NCBI RefSeq assembly: GCF_000802305.1
Contig: NZ_JTDK01000006.1
Coordinates: forward strand, 434,001 to 498,000
DNA from: Microbacterium mangrovi
GTDB taxonomy: Bacteria > Actinomycetota > Actinomycetes > Actinomycetales > Microbacteriaceae
Length of the DNA: 64,000 bases
Direction: 5' to 3'
The notes under the pieces are model-generated. The model was not told the DNA's origin. It searched no databases and saw only the letters and a program-made list of their open reading frames with translations. The position numbers and the translations under genes were made by a program. Shown in pieces: positions 45,847 to 54,700 of this stretch; position 1 is the stretch's first letter, and every line of letters starts with the position of its first letter.

Positions 45847-45892
45847 AGAGCCCCGGCTCACCCCTCATGACGAGGAGGTGAGCCGGGTCTCT
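45847..45892 (+). terminator. Rho-independent-type terminator of the three-gene operon
   Basis: An 11-bp GC-rich stem (45852-45862 with 45877-45887), extended after one mismatch by AGAG/CTCT, then CTTTCGTGTT. It lies directly after the stop at 45840. Confidence 0.8.
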
Positions 45893-46045
45893 TTCGTGTT
45901 ACAGTTCCCACTGCCCCCGCTCAGCCCGCCCCGACAGCGGCGCTGGGCGGGGTCCTTCGGTCGGAGTCTTCGGCGACGCCGCACGAGCAAATCATGACAG
46001 GCGGAGAGTCTTGCACCCTGTCGACGGCGCGGACCCTAGTCTCGA

Positions 46046-46215
46046 TCAGGCGTGCGCCTTTTCGTAGGCTGCAATCACGTTCCCAGAAACCCGCCCGCGC
46101 TCGGACACCGCAAGACCGTTCGCCTTCGCCCACTCTCGGATTGCGGCATTGTTGCCTGAGGAAGACGAGCGGGGCTTCCTCCTGGCGGGAGTCGCGCCAT
46201 GCGGATACCTTAACT
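46046..46215 (-). pseudogene. lsr2: Lsr2 C-terminal DNA-binding domain fragment
   Basis: Read on the minus strand this encodes a basic Ser-rich linker (ARRKPRSSSSG) followed by NAAIREWAKANGLAVSERGR and SGNVIAAYEKAHA with a stop at 46046-46048. That is the AT-hook-like domain of Lsr2, the actinobacterial xenogeneic silencer, including the conserved IREWA, the RGR minor-groove motif and AYEKAH. The N-terminal dimerisation domain is absent, the frame meets a stop upstream, and no start codon is present. It is probably a remnant of a phage- or island-encoded Lsr2. The 440-bp gap between 45840 and 46284 holds only this and the terminator. Confidence 0.72.
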
Positions 46216-46283
46216 CCTACCAGGCGCAGCGAACGGCGACACAGCGCAGGCGCAGACCGCACAGAGGCCCGCCTCCTGACAGT

Positions 46284-47516
46284 ATGAAGTTCGTGATCGA
46301 TCCACACCGCATCCCGAATGATCACGAGACGAGGTTCGAAGACCGACTCGACGAGGCCCGGCGCGCAGGCCAGTCCGTGACCAACAGTGAGCTTGACACA
46401 ATCGATCGAGACTCCCTGATCGCGGGACTCGTTGAGGCGTGCGCAGCGAAGGACGTCGTGCTTCACAGAGACTCGTTCTGGATGGACTCCGTCAACGTGT
46501 CTCCGGTTCCTGACGCGGATGTCTCGGCAAACACCGTCGTGTTGAAGATTCGTGTGCAAGTTCGGGCAACCGGTGCGGTGGATCAGCTTCCCGGTGATTA
46601 CATTCATGAGACGAGGCACAGGCAAGGGTTCAGTGAACTGTGTGCGTCGTTCGACCTCTACGACGACATCGATACGGCCGCTATTCCATCCGAACTCCAA
46701 TTCGGCAACGACCTATCTGGGGCGAGAGACGTCTGGCTTCAACGACTGAGCGTCGCAGTAGCAGCTGCGAACGACGTCATCAGTACCAAGCGCGCGGAGC
46801 TACGTGGGGTCGTTGAGAGCATCGTCGGGCCGATGCACGAGCGGCGCGCTGCCTTCGTAGCTGAGGCCTCAATGGCTGGCATCCCGCTCTCCCCCGTCAA
46901 GAACTCTCATCTCGAAATCCCGCTGACGCCACAGTTGCTGACCCCTGCCACTGCCGCGCGGGCCGTTGAACTGGGCAAGCCCGAGCCTTCACTCTCGGCT
47001 GAGATCGCTGATGATTTGGTTGCCACGATCGTGGCGTTCTCGAAAGCGCTCGAACGGATGCCTCGCACCGCCAATCAGCTCATTGGAGAAGATGAAGAGA
47101 GTATCCGCGACGTGTTGCTCTTCCTCTTCAACGCGAACTGGCGAGGAGCCGCAACCGGCGAGACGTTTCTCGGCGGCGGTAAAACGGACATCCTCTTGCG
47201 TTGGCGCGATCACGACGCGTTCATCGGAGAGTGCAAGATTTGGAAGGGCGAACAGGCGTTCGCGGACGGACTGACGCAGCTGCTAGAGCGGTACACGGTG
47301 TGGCGGGCTACCAGAGTGGCGATGATCCTGTTCATACGGGCTCGCAAGGACATCACGTCCGTCATTGAGAAGGCAGAATCGACCATCCACATGCACGAGC
47401 GCTTCGTTGGGGAGGCCCGAAACGCGTTCGAGATGCGCGCGCAGCGTGATAGAGCCCGCGTCGTCATGCTCAACCTCGTGCCGGTCGTGCTGCCGGACCA
47501 CACCTTGCCAGCCTAA
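46284..47516 (+). CDS. PD-(D/E)XK nuclease-like protein, defence-type
   Basis: A 410-residue protein. The C-terminal 130 residues show a restriction-endonuclease-like core: GETFLGGGKTDILLRW with the first catalytic Asp, FIGECKIWKG with the E-x-K dyad, then QLLERYTVWRATRVAMILFIRA. This matches a recurrent nuclease domain of uncharacterised proteins, as I remember it. Residues 1-130 are alpha/beta of unknown fold and the centre is helical. A 22-bp gap separates it from a downstream membrane protein in the same direction. ATG at 46284 begins just after the Lsr2 remnant. Target and trigger are unknown; a defence role is inference. Confidence 0.72.
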   Translation: MKFVIDPHRIPNDHETRFEDRLDEARRAGQSVTNSELDTIDRDSLIAGLVEACAAKDVVLHRDSFWMDSVNVSPVPDADVSANTVVLKIRVQVRATGAVDQLPGDYIHETRHRQGFSELCASFDLYDDIDTAAIPSELQFGNDLSGARDVWLQRLSVAVAAANDVISTKRAELRGVVESIVGPMHERRAAFVAEASMAGIPLSPVKNSHLEIPLTPQLLTPATAARAVELGKPEPSLSAEIADDLVATIVAFSKALERMPRTANQLIGEDEESIRDVLLFLFNANWRGAATGETFLGGGKTDILLRWRDHDAFIGECKIWKGEQAFADGLTQLLERYTVWRATRVAMILFIRARKDITSVIEKAESTIHMHERFVGEARNAFEMRAQRDRARVVMLNLVPVVLPDHTLPA

Positions 47517-47538
47517 CCACGAAAGAGGGGGGCATGCC

Positions 47539-48495
47539 TTGTCGCCACGACCAAAGCAACCTGATGACTTAACCACGATCGCGGATTCCGCGTGGCGAGT
47601 CTTGGTGATCGCCCTAGTGACCTTCCTCGGCTCGCTCATGCTCACATACATGCTCTCGGGGCGAGCCCCGGCGTCTCCAGACACTGCACACTTTGTTGCC
47701 ATCGTCAATACAGTTCTTCAGTCTGCGGACAACGCGGCCTCTTGGGTGTTGCCGATGTATCTGACGGCGCTCGTCGCTGGACTGGCAGTTGTGATCTTGC
47801 CTAACTGGCGCGATCCGCACGCGAAAGACCGCGTACTGCCCGCGGAGGCGGCGGAACTGAGGTCGGCGATCGGGCTCGCATCAGCGTTCTCAGCCGGTGT
47901 GTTCATGTCCTGGGCTCTGTGGGTGCTGTTCGCCTACCTCGTGCCGGGCATCACGCCGGGCGGTTCGGGCATGGGCGTGCTCCTCGCTGCTCCCGCAATC
48001 CTGTTGGTCACCCTTTTCGCATCTCGTGCTTCGATCGGCACAGTCGAGCAGCGTCTCCGCGCCGCAGCGTCGACCTTGAGGCAAGCGCGGAGGACGAGGG
48101 ACCGCATCGAACGCTGGACAATAATGTCGGGCGGTCAGCCGGCGAAGTGGCGAAGGCCAGTCACGATCAGCATCCTCACGCTGCCATTCATCGCCCCCTT
48201 CTTGATCGCAGCCTCTGGGTGGACACCCTTCAATGTGGCCTTCGCAGAAAGTGTCTTGGCCGCAACCGTCGTGGTTGCGGCCTGGATGTGGTGGCTCGCA
48301 CTGAGACAGGATGGCCTGCTCGAACGCATAGCCATCCGAAGCTTCGCCATTCTCTTAGGCATCTACAGCGTGGCCTCCGCTGCCGGCCTCGGAATGTGGG
48401 GGACGCTGGCGGCCGGAGCCGTGCTGTTGATTCCGCCACTCGTGCTGTTCCCGTCTGGGGTGGCAAGCAAATTCTCTGTGGGCCCGCCACCCTAA
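47539..48495 (+). CDS. Polytopic membrane protein next to the nuclease gene
   Basis: A 318-residue protein with about seven to eight transmembrane helices, in two groups separated by a basic cytoplasmic-type segment (LRQARRTRDRIERW near residue 180). No family recognised. The TTG start at 47539 is chosen because GAGGGGGG lies about 6 bases upstream and the hydrophobic region begins soon after; an ATG nearby is in another frame and closes at once. Position and direction suggest cotranscription with the nuclease-like gene. No gene is visible in the 238 bp after its stop. Confidence 0.62.
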   Translation: MSPRPKQPDDLTTIADSAWRVLVIALVTFLGSLMLTYMLSGRAPASPDTAHFVAIVNTVLQSADNAASWVLPMYLTALVAGLAVVILPNWRDPHAKDRVLPAEAAELRSAIGLASAFSAGVFMSWALWVLFAYLVPGITPGGSGMGVLLAAPAILLVTLFASRASIGTVEQRLRAAASTLRQARRTRDRIERWTIMSGGQPAKWRRPVTISILTLPFIAPFLIAASGWTPFNVAFAESVLAATVVVAAWMWWLALRQDGLLERIAIRSFAILLGIYSVASAAGLGMWGTLAAGAVLLIPPLVLFPSGVASKFSVGPPP

Positions 48496-48733
48496 CCCGC
48501 ACCAATAAGCAGTTCACTGAAGCCAGGAAGGAGTTCCTGTCGTTATGGAAGACGGTGCGAGATCGCGAACGCGAGGCAGTACCCGCGAGCATCTGAATCG
48601 ATCAAGTGCCGACCGGACTCTATGAATCCTGCGGCCGGACGCGGCTTACAGCGGCAGGCTCGTCTCAGCTCCTCCTCGACGAGTGTTTAGTCCGGGGCGC
48701 TGCTCGCGATACGGGCGTAGCGCCTCTGGTCGG

Positions 48734-49222
48734 CTAGTACCCCTTCGGTGCCCAGAATTTGTACCAGGGCCGGCGAGCAGACCCGAGCGCGACGCGCATG
48801 GCGGTGAGAAGCGCTCGGTCGGCTTCTTGGATGGCGGCTTGGTCTCCGAAGGCAGAGGCCTGAGCGAGGCTTTTCGCGGCGAGGGTAACTGGCTCCGGTC
48901 CGAGGATCGTGATCGCTGTCAGGTCTGTGGCCATTGAGTCCATCATCGAGCGGACCTTCGCTTTGCCACGGTCGGTCTCCTCCGCAATCTCAGCCGGATC
49001 GTTTGTCTCAGTGACAGCGGATACTCGCTTCTTGAGCTCGTCGAGGTGGACGAGCTGCATCGAGATGTTGATGAAGAGCGCTTCTGCCTTCGTGTAGGCG
49101 TCGTAGCGCTTCTCCCGGAGCCATTTGACGTGCTCGCGACGTCCCTGGACCCAGGCGCCGAAGAGGGCGAACAGGCCTGCTGCGGCGGCGCCGAGCAACG
49201 CGGCGGTCAGAGTCGGGCTCAT
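48734..49222 (-). CDS. Single-pass membrane protein, paralogue A of a tandem pair
   Basis: A 162-residue protein with one N-terminal helix (residues about 5-25) followed by the block QGRREHVKWLREKRYDAYTK and a helical, charged body with LGPEPVTLAAKSLAQA and MRVALG. The same elements recur in the gene at 49342-49881, so the two are paralogues. The N-terminal anchor with basic residues after it puts the body in the cytoplasm. Actinobacterial genomes carry many such small proteins of unknown function. ATG at 49222 places the start directly before the helix. Confidence 0.68.
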   Translation of the reverse strand: MSPTLTAALLGAAAAGLFALFGAWVQGRREHVKWLREKRYDAYTKAEALFINISMQLVHLDELKKRVSAVTETNDPAEIAEETDRGKAKVRSMMDSMATDLTAITILGPEPVTLAAKSLAQASAFGDQAAIQEADRALLTAMRVALGSARRPWYKFWAPKGY

Positions 49223-49341
49223 GGGGGTAGTTTGGCGGTCTGGAGAGGAAGAATCGAAGAGACGCGCACACCAGCCGCCGGAATTTGCCACGGTGGGACC
49301 GCGGTCCCCTCGACGGGTCGCCGGACCGCTACCCTAGGCGG

Positions 49342-49881
49342 TCAACGATGTCCTGCCTTGATGCCCAAGGCGCGACGCATGGCGGCTTGGGTCTTGACGA
49401 GTCTCCAGGAGATCGCGTCGGGGTCGTTGTTGATCGCGAACGCGACCCGCCGAGCAGCTTGCGCGACGTCGGTCGGCCCGAGAAAGTCCAGCGGCACTAA
49501 CATTTTGGTTCGCTTCGCGTCGATCGCATGCCATCGTTCAAGGCGCATGTCGATCTTTGCAATGTTGCGATCCAGATCCGCTTGAAGGTGCGCAATTCGT
49601 TCGAGAAGTCTGTCGCGCTCCTCACCTGGGGGCGCAGTGGCGATAGCGTTCCTGGCCTCGATCGGCTCGGCTTGCAGCCTCTTGGTCTCCGCGCTCCCCT
49701 TCTCTCGCTCATTGACCAGGTCCCACATGTCGTTGGCAGTGAATAGGAACTTCAGGTACGCGGCGAGCCGTTCCTGTCGGACCCACCGGTTATGCTCGCG
49801 ACGCCCCTGGATCGCCGCTCCTGCGAACCCGGCGCCAGCGGTGACGAGGGCCGCGCCGAAGATAGTGAGCAAGACCTGCAT
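49342..49881 (-). CDS. Single-pass membrane protein, paralogue B of a tandem pair
   Basis: A 179-residue protein with an N-terminal helix (LLTIFGAALVTAGAGFAGAA) then QGRREHNRWVRQERLAAYLK, a coiled-coil-like middle (EERDRLLERIAHLQADLDRN), and LGPTDVAQAARRVAFA with MRRALG at the end. It shares order and motifs with paralogue A (48734-49222) but has diverged strongly, so duplication is not recent. Both genes are on the minus strand with 119 bp between them. The 237-bp gap upstream shows no convincing gene. Confidence 0.7.
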   Translation of the reverse strand: MQVLLTIFGAALVTAGAGFAGAAIQGRREHNRWVRQERLAAYLKFLFTANDMWDLVNEREKGSAETKRLQAEPIEARNAIATAPPGEERDRLLERIAHLQADLDRNIAKIDMRLERWHAIDAKRTKMLVPLDFLGPTDVAQAARRVAFAINNDPDAISWRLVKTQAAMRRALGIKAGHR

Positions 49882-50118
49882 CGTCGGATCGAGCGCCGAG
49901 GTTGGGGCGCAGTGGCGCCCCAGACGATGACGTCGCGGGGCTCGCGACGGTGAGAATCGAGAGCACGCTCGCTGCGGTAGGGCTCATGCCTACAGTTTGT
50001 CGGCACCGCTCGCCTGCGATGCGGCGGCACGCTCGGACGGAACCAGCCTCCGGTGATTGACGGAATCGTGAAGCCGCGCAGAGCAATAGCCGCGCCCATC
50101 CCCAATAGCGGCGCGAGG

Positions 50119-50322
50119 CTAGTTCGAGGCGGCGCCTCCAAGCGCCCAAGCGATCGCATCCTCGCGCCTGATGTACCAGTAGCCACCAACCTCGCGTTGA
50201 CTGCCCTTCAGTTCCCCATTTCGCAGAGCAAGCGTCACGGTCTCGACATGTCGCCCGATGAGCGCAGCCACCTGTGCCGGCGACAGGATCGCGTCGTTGT
50301 CCGACAGAAGACGTCTGCCCAT
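50119..50322 (-). CDS. Excisionase-like helix-turn-helix protein (HTH_17)
   Basis: A 67-residue MerR-type/excisionase DNA-binding protein: ILSPAQVAALIGRHVETVTLAL is the helix-turn-helix and GGYWYIRREDAIAWALG the wing and closing helix. Proteins of this form act as recombination directionality factors or small regulators in integrative elements, which fits its place in one. AACAAT ends 7 bases before the ATG at 50322; an in-frame ATG at 50331 is an alternative. Its distance from the integrase (6 kb) is unusual, since xis and int are normally adjacent. Confidence 0.75.
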   Translation of the reverse strand: MGRRLLSDNDAILSPAQVAALIGRHVETVTLALRNGELKGSQREVGGYWYIRREDAIAWALGGAASN

Positions 50323-50422
50323 ACGGCCCATTGTTGCCGCGCTGCGCCGCCCTCGCTGGTTAACGGCCTATGTCTGGAATTTCCCAGCTGACTGGTGTTC
50401 GCACATCTCGCCGAGCCCGCAC

Positions 50423-50515
50423 GTGATCAACATCAGCGGAGCCCAAAACGCCGAGGAGCTCGCTGCCGAGCTGGCGAAGGAGGTAGGCCGGCCGCCGGTA
50501 AGTGATGCCTCATGA
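50423..50515 (+). CDS. Possible 30-residue peptide, coupled to the next small gene
   Basis: A GTG-initiated frame encoding an acidic, helix-prone peptide (AQNAEELAAELAKEVGRPP in the middle). Its TGA overlaps the ATG of the small membrane protein at 50512 (ATGA). Both overlap and composition suggest coding, but the peptide is too short for certainty and no ribosome site is clear. Confidence 0.3.
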   Translation: MINISGAQNAEELAAELAKEVGRPPVSDAS

Positions 50516-50685
50516 CGCGCAAAGTCGATCGGACCGACGTCCTCGCCAAGGTCGCCGCGGCGGTGCTCAGCGTCCTGATTAGCGCCCTTATTCTGGGCAT
50601 CCGCCTATGGATCACCCGCGGCGATTTGCGGGGTGTATTTCCAGGATCCGACGCTGGGCGTTGCCCCAACGGACCGGGCGCATGA
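50512..50685 (+). CDS. Small single-pass membrane protein (57 residues)
   Basis: A charged N-terminus (MTRKVDRTDVLAK) is followed by one hydrophobic helix (VAAAVLSVLISALILGIRLW) and a short basic tail. The ATG overlaps the preceding frame by four bases, and AAGGAGGTAGG lies upstream, although somewhat far (about 22 bases). Small proteins of this shape occur in phages as holin-like or unknown factors; no lysis genes are nearby, so a role cannot be assigned. It is divergent from the excisionase-like gene. Confidence 0.45.
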   Translation: MTRKVDRTDVLAKVAAAVLSVLISALILGIRLWITRGDLRGVFPGSDAGRCPNGPGA

Positions 50686-50880
50686 GCGCGCACGATCCGC
50701 TGCCGCGGGCGCAAGCAGCAGTTGGGCGGATGCGGGCGCAGCGACGCCACCACACGCGCCGATGATGGGACCCAGGCAAGCCGCCCAAGAAATCAGTGCA
50801 CCCAGCCCGGGCCAGACGCCGAACCAACCGCGGAAGCGTCGCGTGAAGAGTGCCTTTGGCTTCCACGTCCGGCTTCCGGT
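50686..50880. other. Region without a convincing gene
   Basis: A plus-strand frame crosses it from a GTG at 50633 to 50893 and encodes an Ala/Pro/Arg-rich, low-complexity sequence that overlaps the end of the convergent gene. Nothing else is visible. Confidence 0.35.
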
Positions 50881-51786
50881 TCAGCCCCAGTAAATGCCAC
50901 CTTGCCGAGCAACCCGTCGTGGGCCGTTCCAAACGACCGCGGGGGCATTCAGCCAGTAGGTCTCATCCGCGCCCCACCCAGTGATCATCGTGAAGCCCCC
51001 CGGACACTCCTGCGGAATGCCGGAGAGATCGAGGTACGCATTGACGGTGAGATGCACGGCGTCGTAGACCGCGGAGAGTTCAACCCAGTTGGGGAGGTAC
51101 CAGCGCGCCGTTCGATCGAACCTGCCCCAGTTTGATACCCGTGACACAGTAACGTCAGCAGGGGCAACACGCACGAGATTCAACCAGTCCTCACCGCACG
51201 CAATTTCGTAGATCCGCGCATCCGGAGAGATCGGAGATGCCGAGTAGACATCAGCTCGCCCGTAACCGAGCTCGTCTTCCCCACCAACGAGGGCCACGGC
51301 AGGTGCGAATGGACGGCTACGGCTCGTCATCACGACGTTCCGTCCCAGAGGGGGCGTCCACCAAGTGCCGTCGCCGCCGCTGGTCTGGGCTTCGTGCACC
51401 CAATCGCGCAAGTCGCTGGCAGGATCACCGTCCGGCGGGAATGGTAGAGGACGATGAATTCCTCCCAACAGCCGCACCGCCTGCTGGTCATCCCGCGCGA
51501 CCGGCGAGTCCCACCAGGCCGAGATCCCCAGGCGATCAAGAACCGCCTTGATTTGTTCGACGTCCTCCGCGGTCACTCGATCGTCGACCCATGTCGCGTC
51601 TGAGTAGAAGTAGGGCTCGTCCTGAGCGTATGTGTGAATTCCTTCCCACACGCGCTCTTCACTTAGACCCGCGGCCGCGTCCGCATCGCTGCTGGTCCCA
51701 CCACTCTGGGTGAACGCGAGATATGACGTGAGTCTCTCACGCTTCGTCCAGAAGTACTCATCCATGAGCCAGAACCGGTCATGCAT
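50881..51786 (-). CDS. Conserved actinobacterial protein of unknown function, coupled to the secreted modular protein
   Basis: A 301-residue protein without signal peptide or membrane helix, so cytoplasmic. It is rich in Trp and Asp. The C-terminal half reads IYEIACGEDWLNLVRVAPADVT, then LPNWVELSAVYDAVHLTVNAYLDL, and WGADETYWL near the end. I remember this pattern (an E-x(n)-DW strand, PDW.. YDAVHLTV.GYL, then WD..TYWL) from uncharacterised actinobacterial proteins; the function is not known to me. Its ATG overlaps the stop of the large secreted protein by one base (TGATG), so the two are translated together. A partner, chaperone or immunity role is speculation. Confidence 0.6.
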   Translation of the reverse strand: MHDRFWLMDEYFWTKRERLTSYLAFTQSGGTSSDADAAAGLSEERVWEGIHTYAQDEPYFYSDATWVDDRVTAEDVEQIKAVLDRLGISAWWDSPVARDDQQAVRLLGGIHRPLPFPPDGDPASDLRDWVHEAQTSGGDGTWWTPPLGRNVVMTSRSRPFAPAVALVGGEDELGYGRADVYSASPISPDARIYEIACGEDWLNLVRVAPADVTVSRVSNWGRFDRTARWYLPNWVELSAVYDAVHLTVNAYLDLSGIPQECPGGFTMITGWGADETYWLNAPAVVWNGPRRVARQGGIYWG

Positions 51787-54700
51787 CAGTACGCCCCGCA
51801 CTCCAGCCACCGGTGAATGGAACTTGCGGACGTGTAGTAGCGGCGGGCACGCTCAACGTCGTTGGACGTTGTCTTCCCAATCCACCACGTTCCGCCGGTA
51901 CCGTGACACTGGATCACCACGTTCGTCTGCTCGTACCGGCTACGCCTCGTGTCGTACCACGTGGTTGCACCGTAGCTGACGAACTTTGGTCCGGTCTGAA
52001 CGTCCCAACTCTTGATCCCAAAGTCCCGAACCCAGTACATCCTCGTGGTATTTGACACACTCGTGCCCATCAACAAGAGCGGGCAATACGTCAACGGTTT
52101 CACACCCACAGTCTGATATCCGCCCGACTTCCGTAGGTGCGGGTACGGAACGTAAAGAGTGCACTGACCGTACTGCGCATACAAGGGTTGCACACCGTTG
52201 CCCGGGTCGGACTCGGGCATGTACGGAGACGGTCCAGTACCTACAACGCTGTCCAGCCCAGCCGTGGGGTCGGACTCGGTCACTGCTGAATCCGCGGTAA
52301 ACGACCATGTCGGCGTATACACGCTGGCCACGTGGCCGTCGTAATCGATGGCGCCCGCGATGAGTGCGCGCCAGTAGTAGGTCTTACCGCCCGTCAGAAG
52401 TCCATCTGGAACAGTGAACGAGTCCACAAGCGCGTCGCTGACCACGATCGGGTTGCTCATGTCGGGTGACGCGCTGACCGAATATGTCCGAGAAGCGTCC
52501 TCCGGCAGGAAGCTTGGGCCCGATGCGTCTGGGGAGACAGCGAGAACGGGTGCCAGAGCAGCAGAGCCCGCGTCGCTAGGGAGCCCAACGAACTTGTCCT
52601 TAGTCCAGTCGCCGAGTGTGAAGGTGTAATCCGCGGACAGATTGAGATCGGTTCCGTCGCCATACGAAGCGGTAATGACATGGTCCCCCCCTACCGCGTC
52701 GACTGAGAAGGCGACAGACGTCGGCGCGACGCCGCTCAGGGAAACCACCACATCATCGCCATCGTCGACCGTGTAAGTGAGGGTACTGTCGGCCGTCCCC
52801 GACGCTGTGATCGTGCAGCTGATGGGAGACACCGGAATGGCCTTCGTCCAACTCCGAGGCGAGTACGGGTCGGGACAGCTGATAACCGGCTTAGGCGGGC
52901 TGCTGTACCAGCCTTGGAGGTCGAGGACGTAGTCGACCGTGGCGCTTCCGATGTTGTGGATCTTGATTGCGCCGTCAGTACCAACCGGGACCGTGATGGT
53001 GTTAGTGCGGACCGAGTTGGCGGGATAGTTCAGCGAGCTGAACGGGTTGGGCTCAGTCGCGCCGGACGCCCACGCGCGGGTGTATCCGCTGGAGCTGCTG
53101 CTGTCGATCACGGTGAGTGCGACGACCACAGCGGAGAGTCCGTGCTTGGTGGAAGGCACGTCCGAGAACCCGCTAACCGGCACCGTAATGGTCTGGTCCG
53201 GCCCGATGGTCACGTTCGGCGCGACCCTGGAGTCGTAGATGCGACCGGTCGCGGGTGTGAACTGTCCGCTCGAACCGTCGGCGACTGCGAAATATCCCTC
53301 AATGTCGACGACGAGGTCGACGCTATCGCTCGTCGCTCCGGGATTAGCGACCGTGATCCTTCCATCCGGGCTAAGAGAGACCTGCGCACCGGCGGCGGTA
53401 GTGGCTCCGGTTGTGTAGTTCAGCGACGTAGCAGGCCGCGTGGTGCCCGCCGTGTACGGGGTGACATACCCGCCGTTGGTGCCACCGCTGTTGATCACCG
53501 TGAAGTTCGCGACCACTGCCTGCGCATTGGAAGGCACACCACCTTTTCCGCCTACCTGGATGGTGACGCTCCCGCCGGGTGCGATCTTTGCCAGCGGCAC
53601 GCCGAGACCGCTGCGCGTGTCTACGATTCGGGAACCGGCGACCGGGCTAAACCCGCCCGGCGCAGGGGTGCCGTCCTGGACGGTGGTGTAGTACCCCTGC
53701 ACATCCAGGGTCAGACTGACAGCGCTTGATGCTTGGAAGGTGATGGTCCCATCGCCACCAATCGCGAGAACGGCTGCGTTTGACGTCGCTCCCGGAACAG
53801 TTCCATACACGGAAACCTGGGACCAGGCCGGGTCACCGGTGGCCTGCGCATTCAACGTTCCCTGCGCGGACGTACTCGCGACAGTCGCAGTCAGCGATAC
53901 GGCCCCTGCGCCGCTGGTGGGGATGCCGACCAGTCCTGCGATCTGCACCGATTTCGGAACGTTCGCCGCAAGTGTCACCGTGGGAAGGCGTCCAGTGGTG
54001 CTCCTGAAGCTCCCGCCTGAGCCGGTGACCTCAGGGGAGGTGGGGTCAGGGTTGGAGGAGCTGTACCAGCCCTCGAGGTCGAGAATGTAGTCAACAGCGA
54101 CGGTGGAGACGTTGTGGAGGACGATTGCGTCATCGGCTCCGACCTCGACCGTGACGAGGTTCGTTGTCGCCGAGCCTGCCGGCCCACTGTTGAACGAGGT
54201 CGCGACGCCTTGGGGTTCCGCCTCCCCCGAGGGATACAGGCGAACCCAGCTGCCGTAGGTCGCGTCGGCAACGTTGCTCGCAGTGACGTTGACAGTGATC
54301 GCGGACAGGCCCTGGGCGACCGTGGGGAGCCCGTTCAGACCACCGATCGGGATGGTGACCGAGCCGTACGAGGGCACGGGCGTGGTTGTACGAGTGTCGT
54401 AGATCTTCGCGGCCTTAGCGGTGAAGATCGCGCCGGACGAGGACGCTGTGGAGCCCTTCGTGAAGTACCCCTCAACGTCCATGAGGAGGTTGATTGTGAC
54501 ACCGGCGGACACGAACACCTTGATTCGGCCGTTCGCGTCCAGGGGGACGATCGTGCTCAACGACGTCTTCCCCTTGCCAAAGTTGAGGGTGTTCGTCGGC
54601 CGGGTTGCTGATGCCGAGTAGGCCGTGATGTTGCCGGCAGTCGTATTGTCGGTGTTCTGAACCTCGAAGTTCACGAACACAGCCGCGGCCCCAGTAGGCA

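Noticed and set aside
45994..46287. Plus-strand frame starting at 45994
   Set aside because: It is the antisense of the Lsr2 fragment, with Arg/Ser-rich composition typical of shadow frames.
49882..50118. Small minus-strand frames upstream of the tandem TM genes
   Set aside because: They read as low-complexity Arg/Ser sequence, lack ribosome sites, and overlap one another in different frames.
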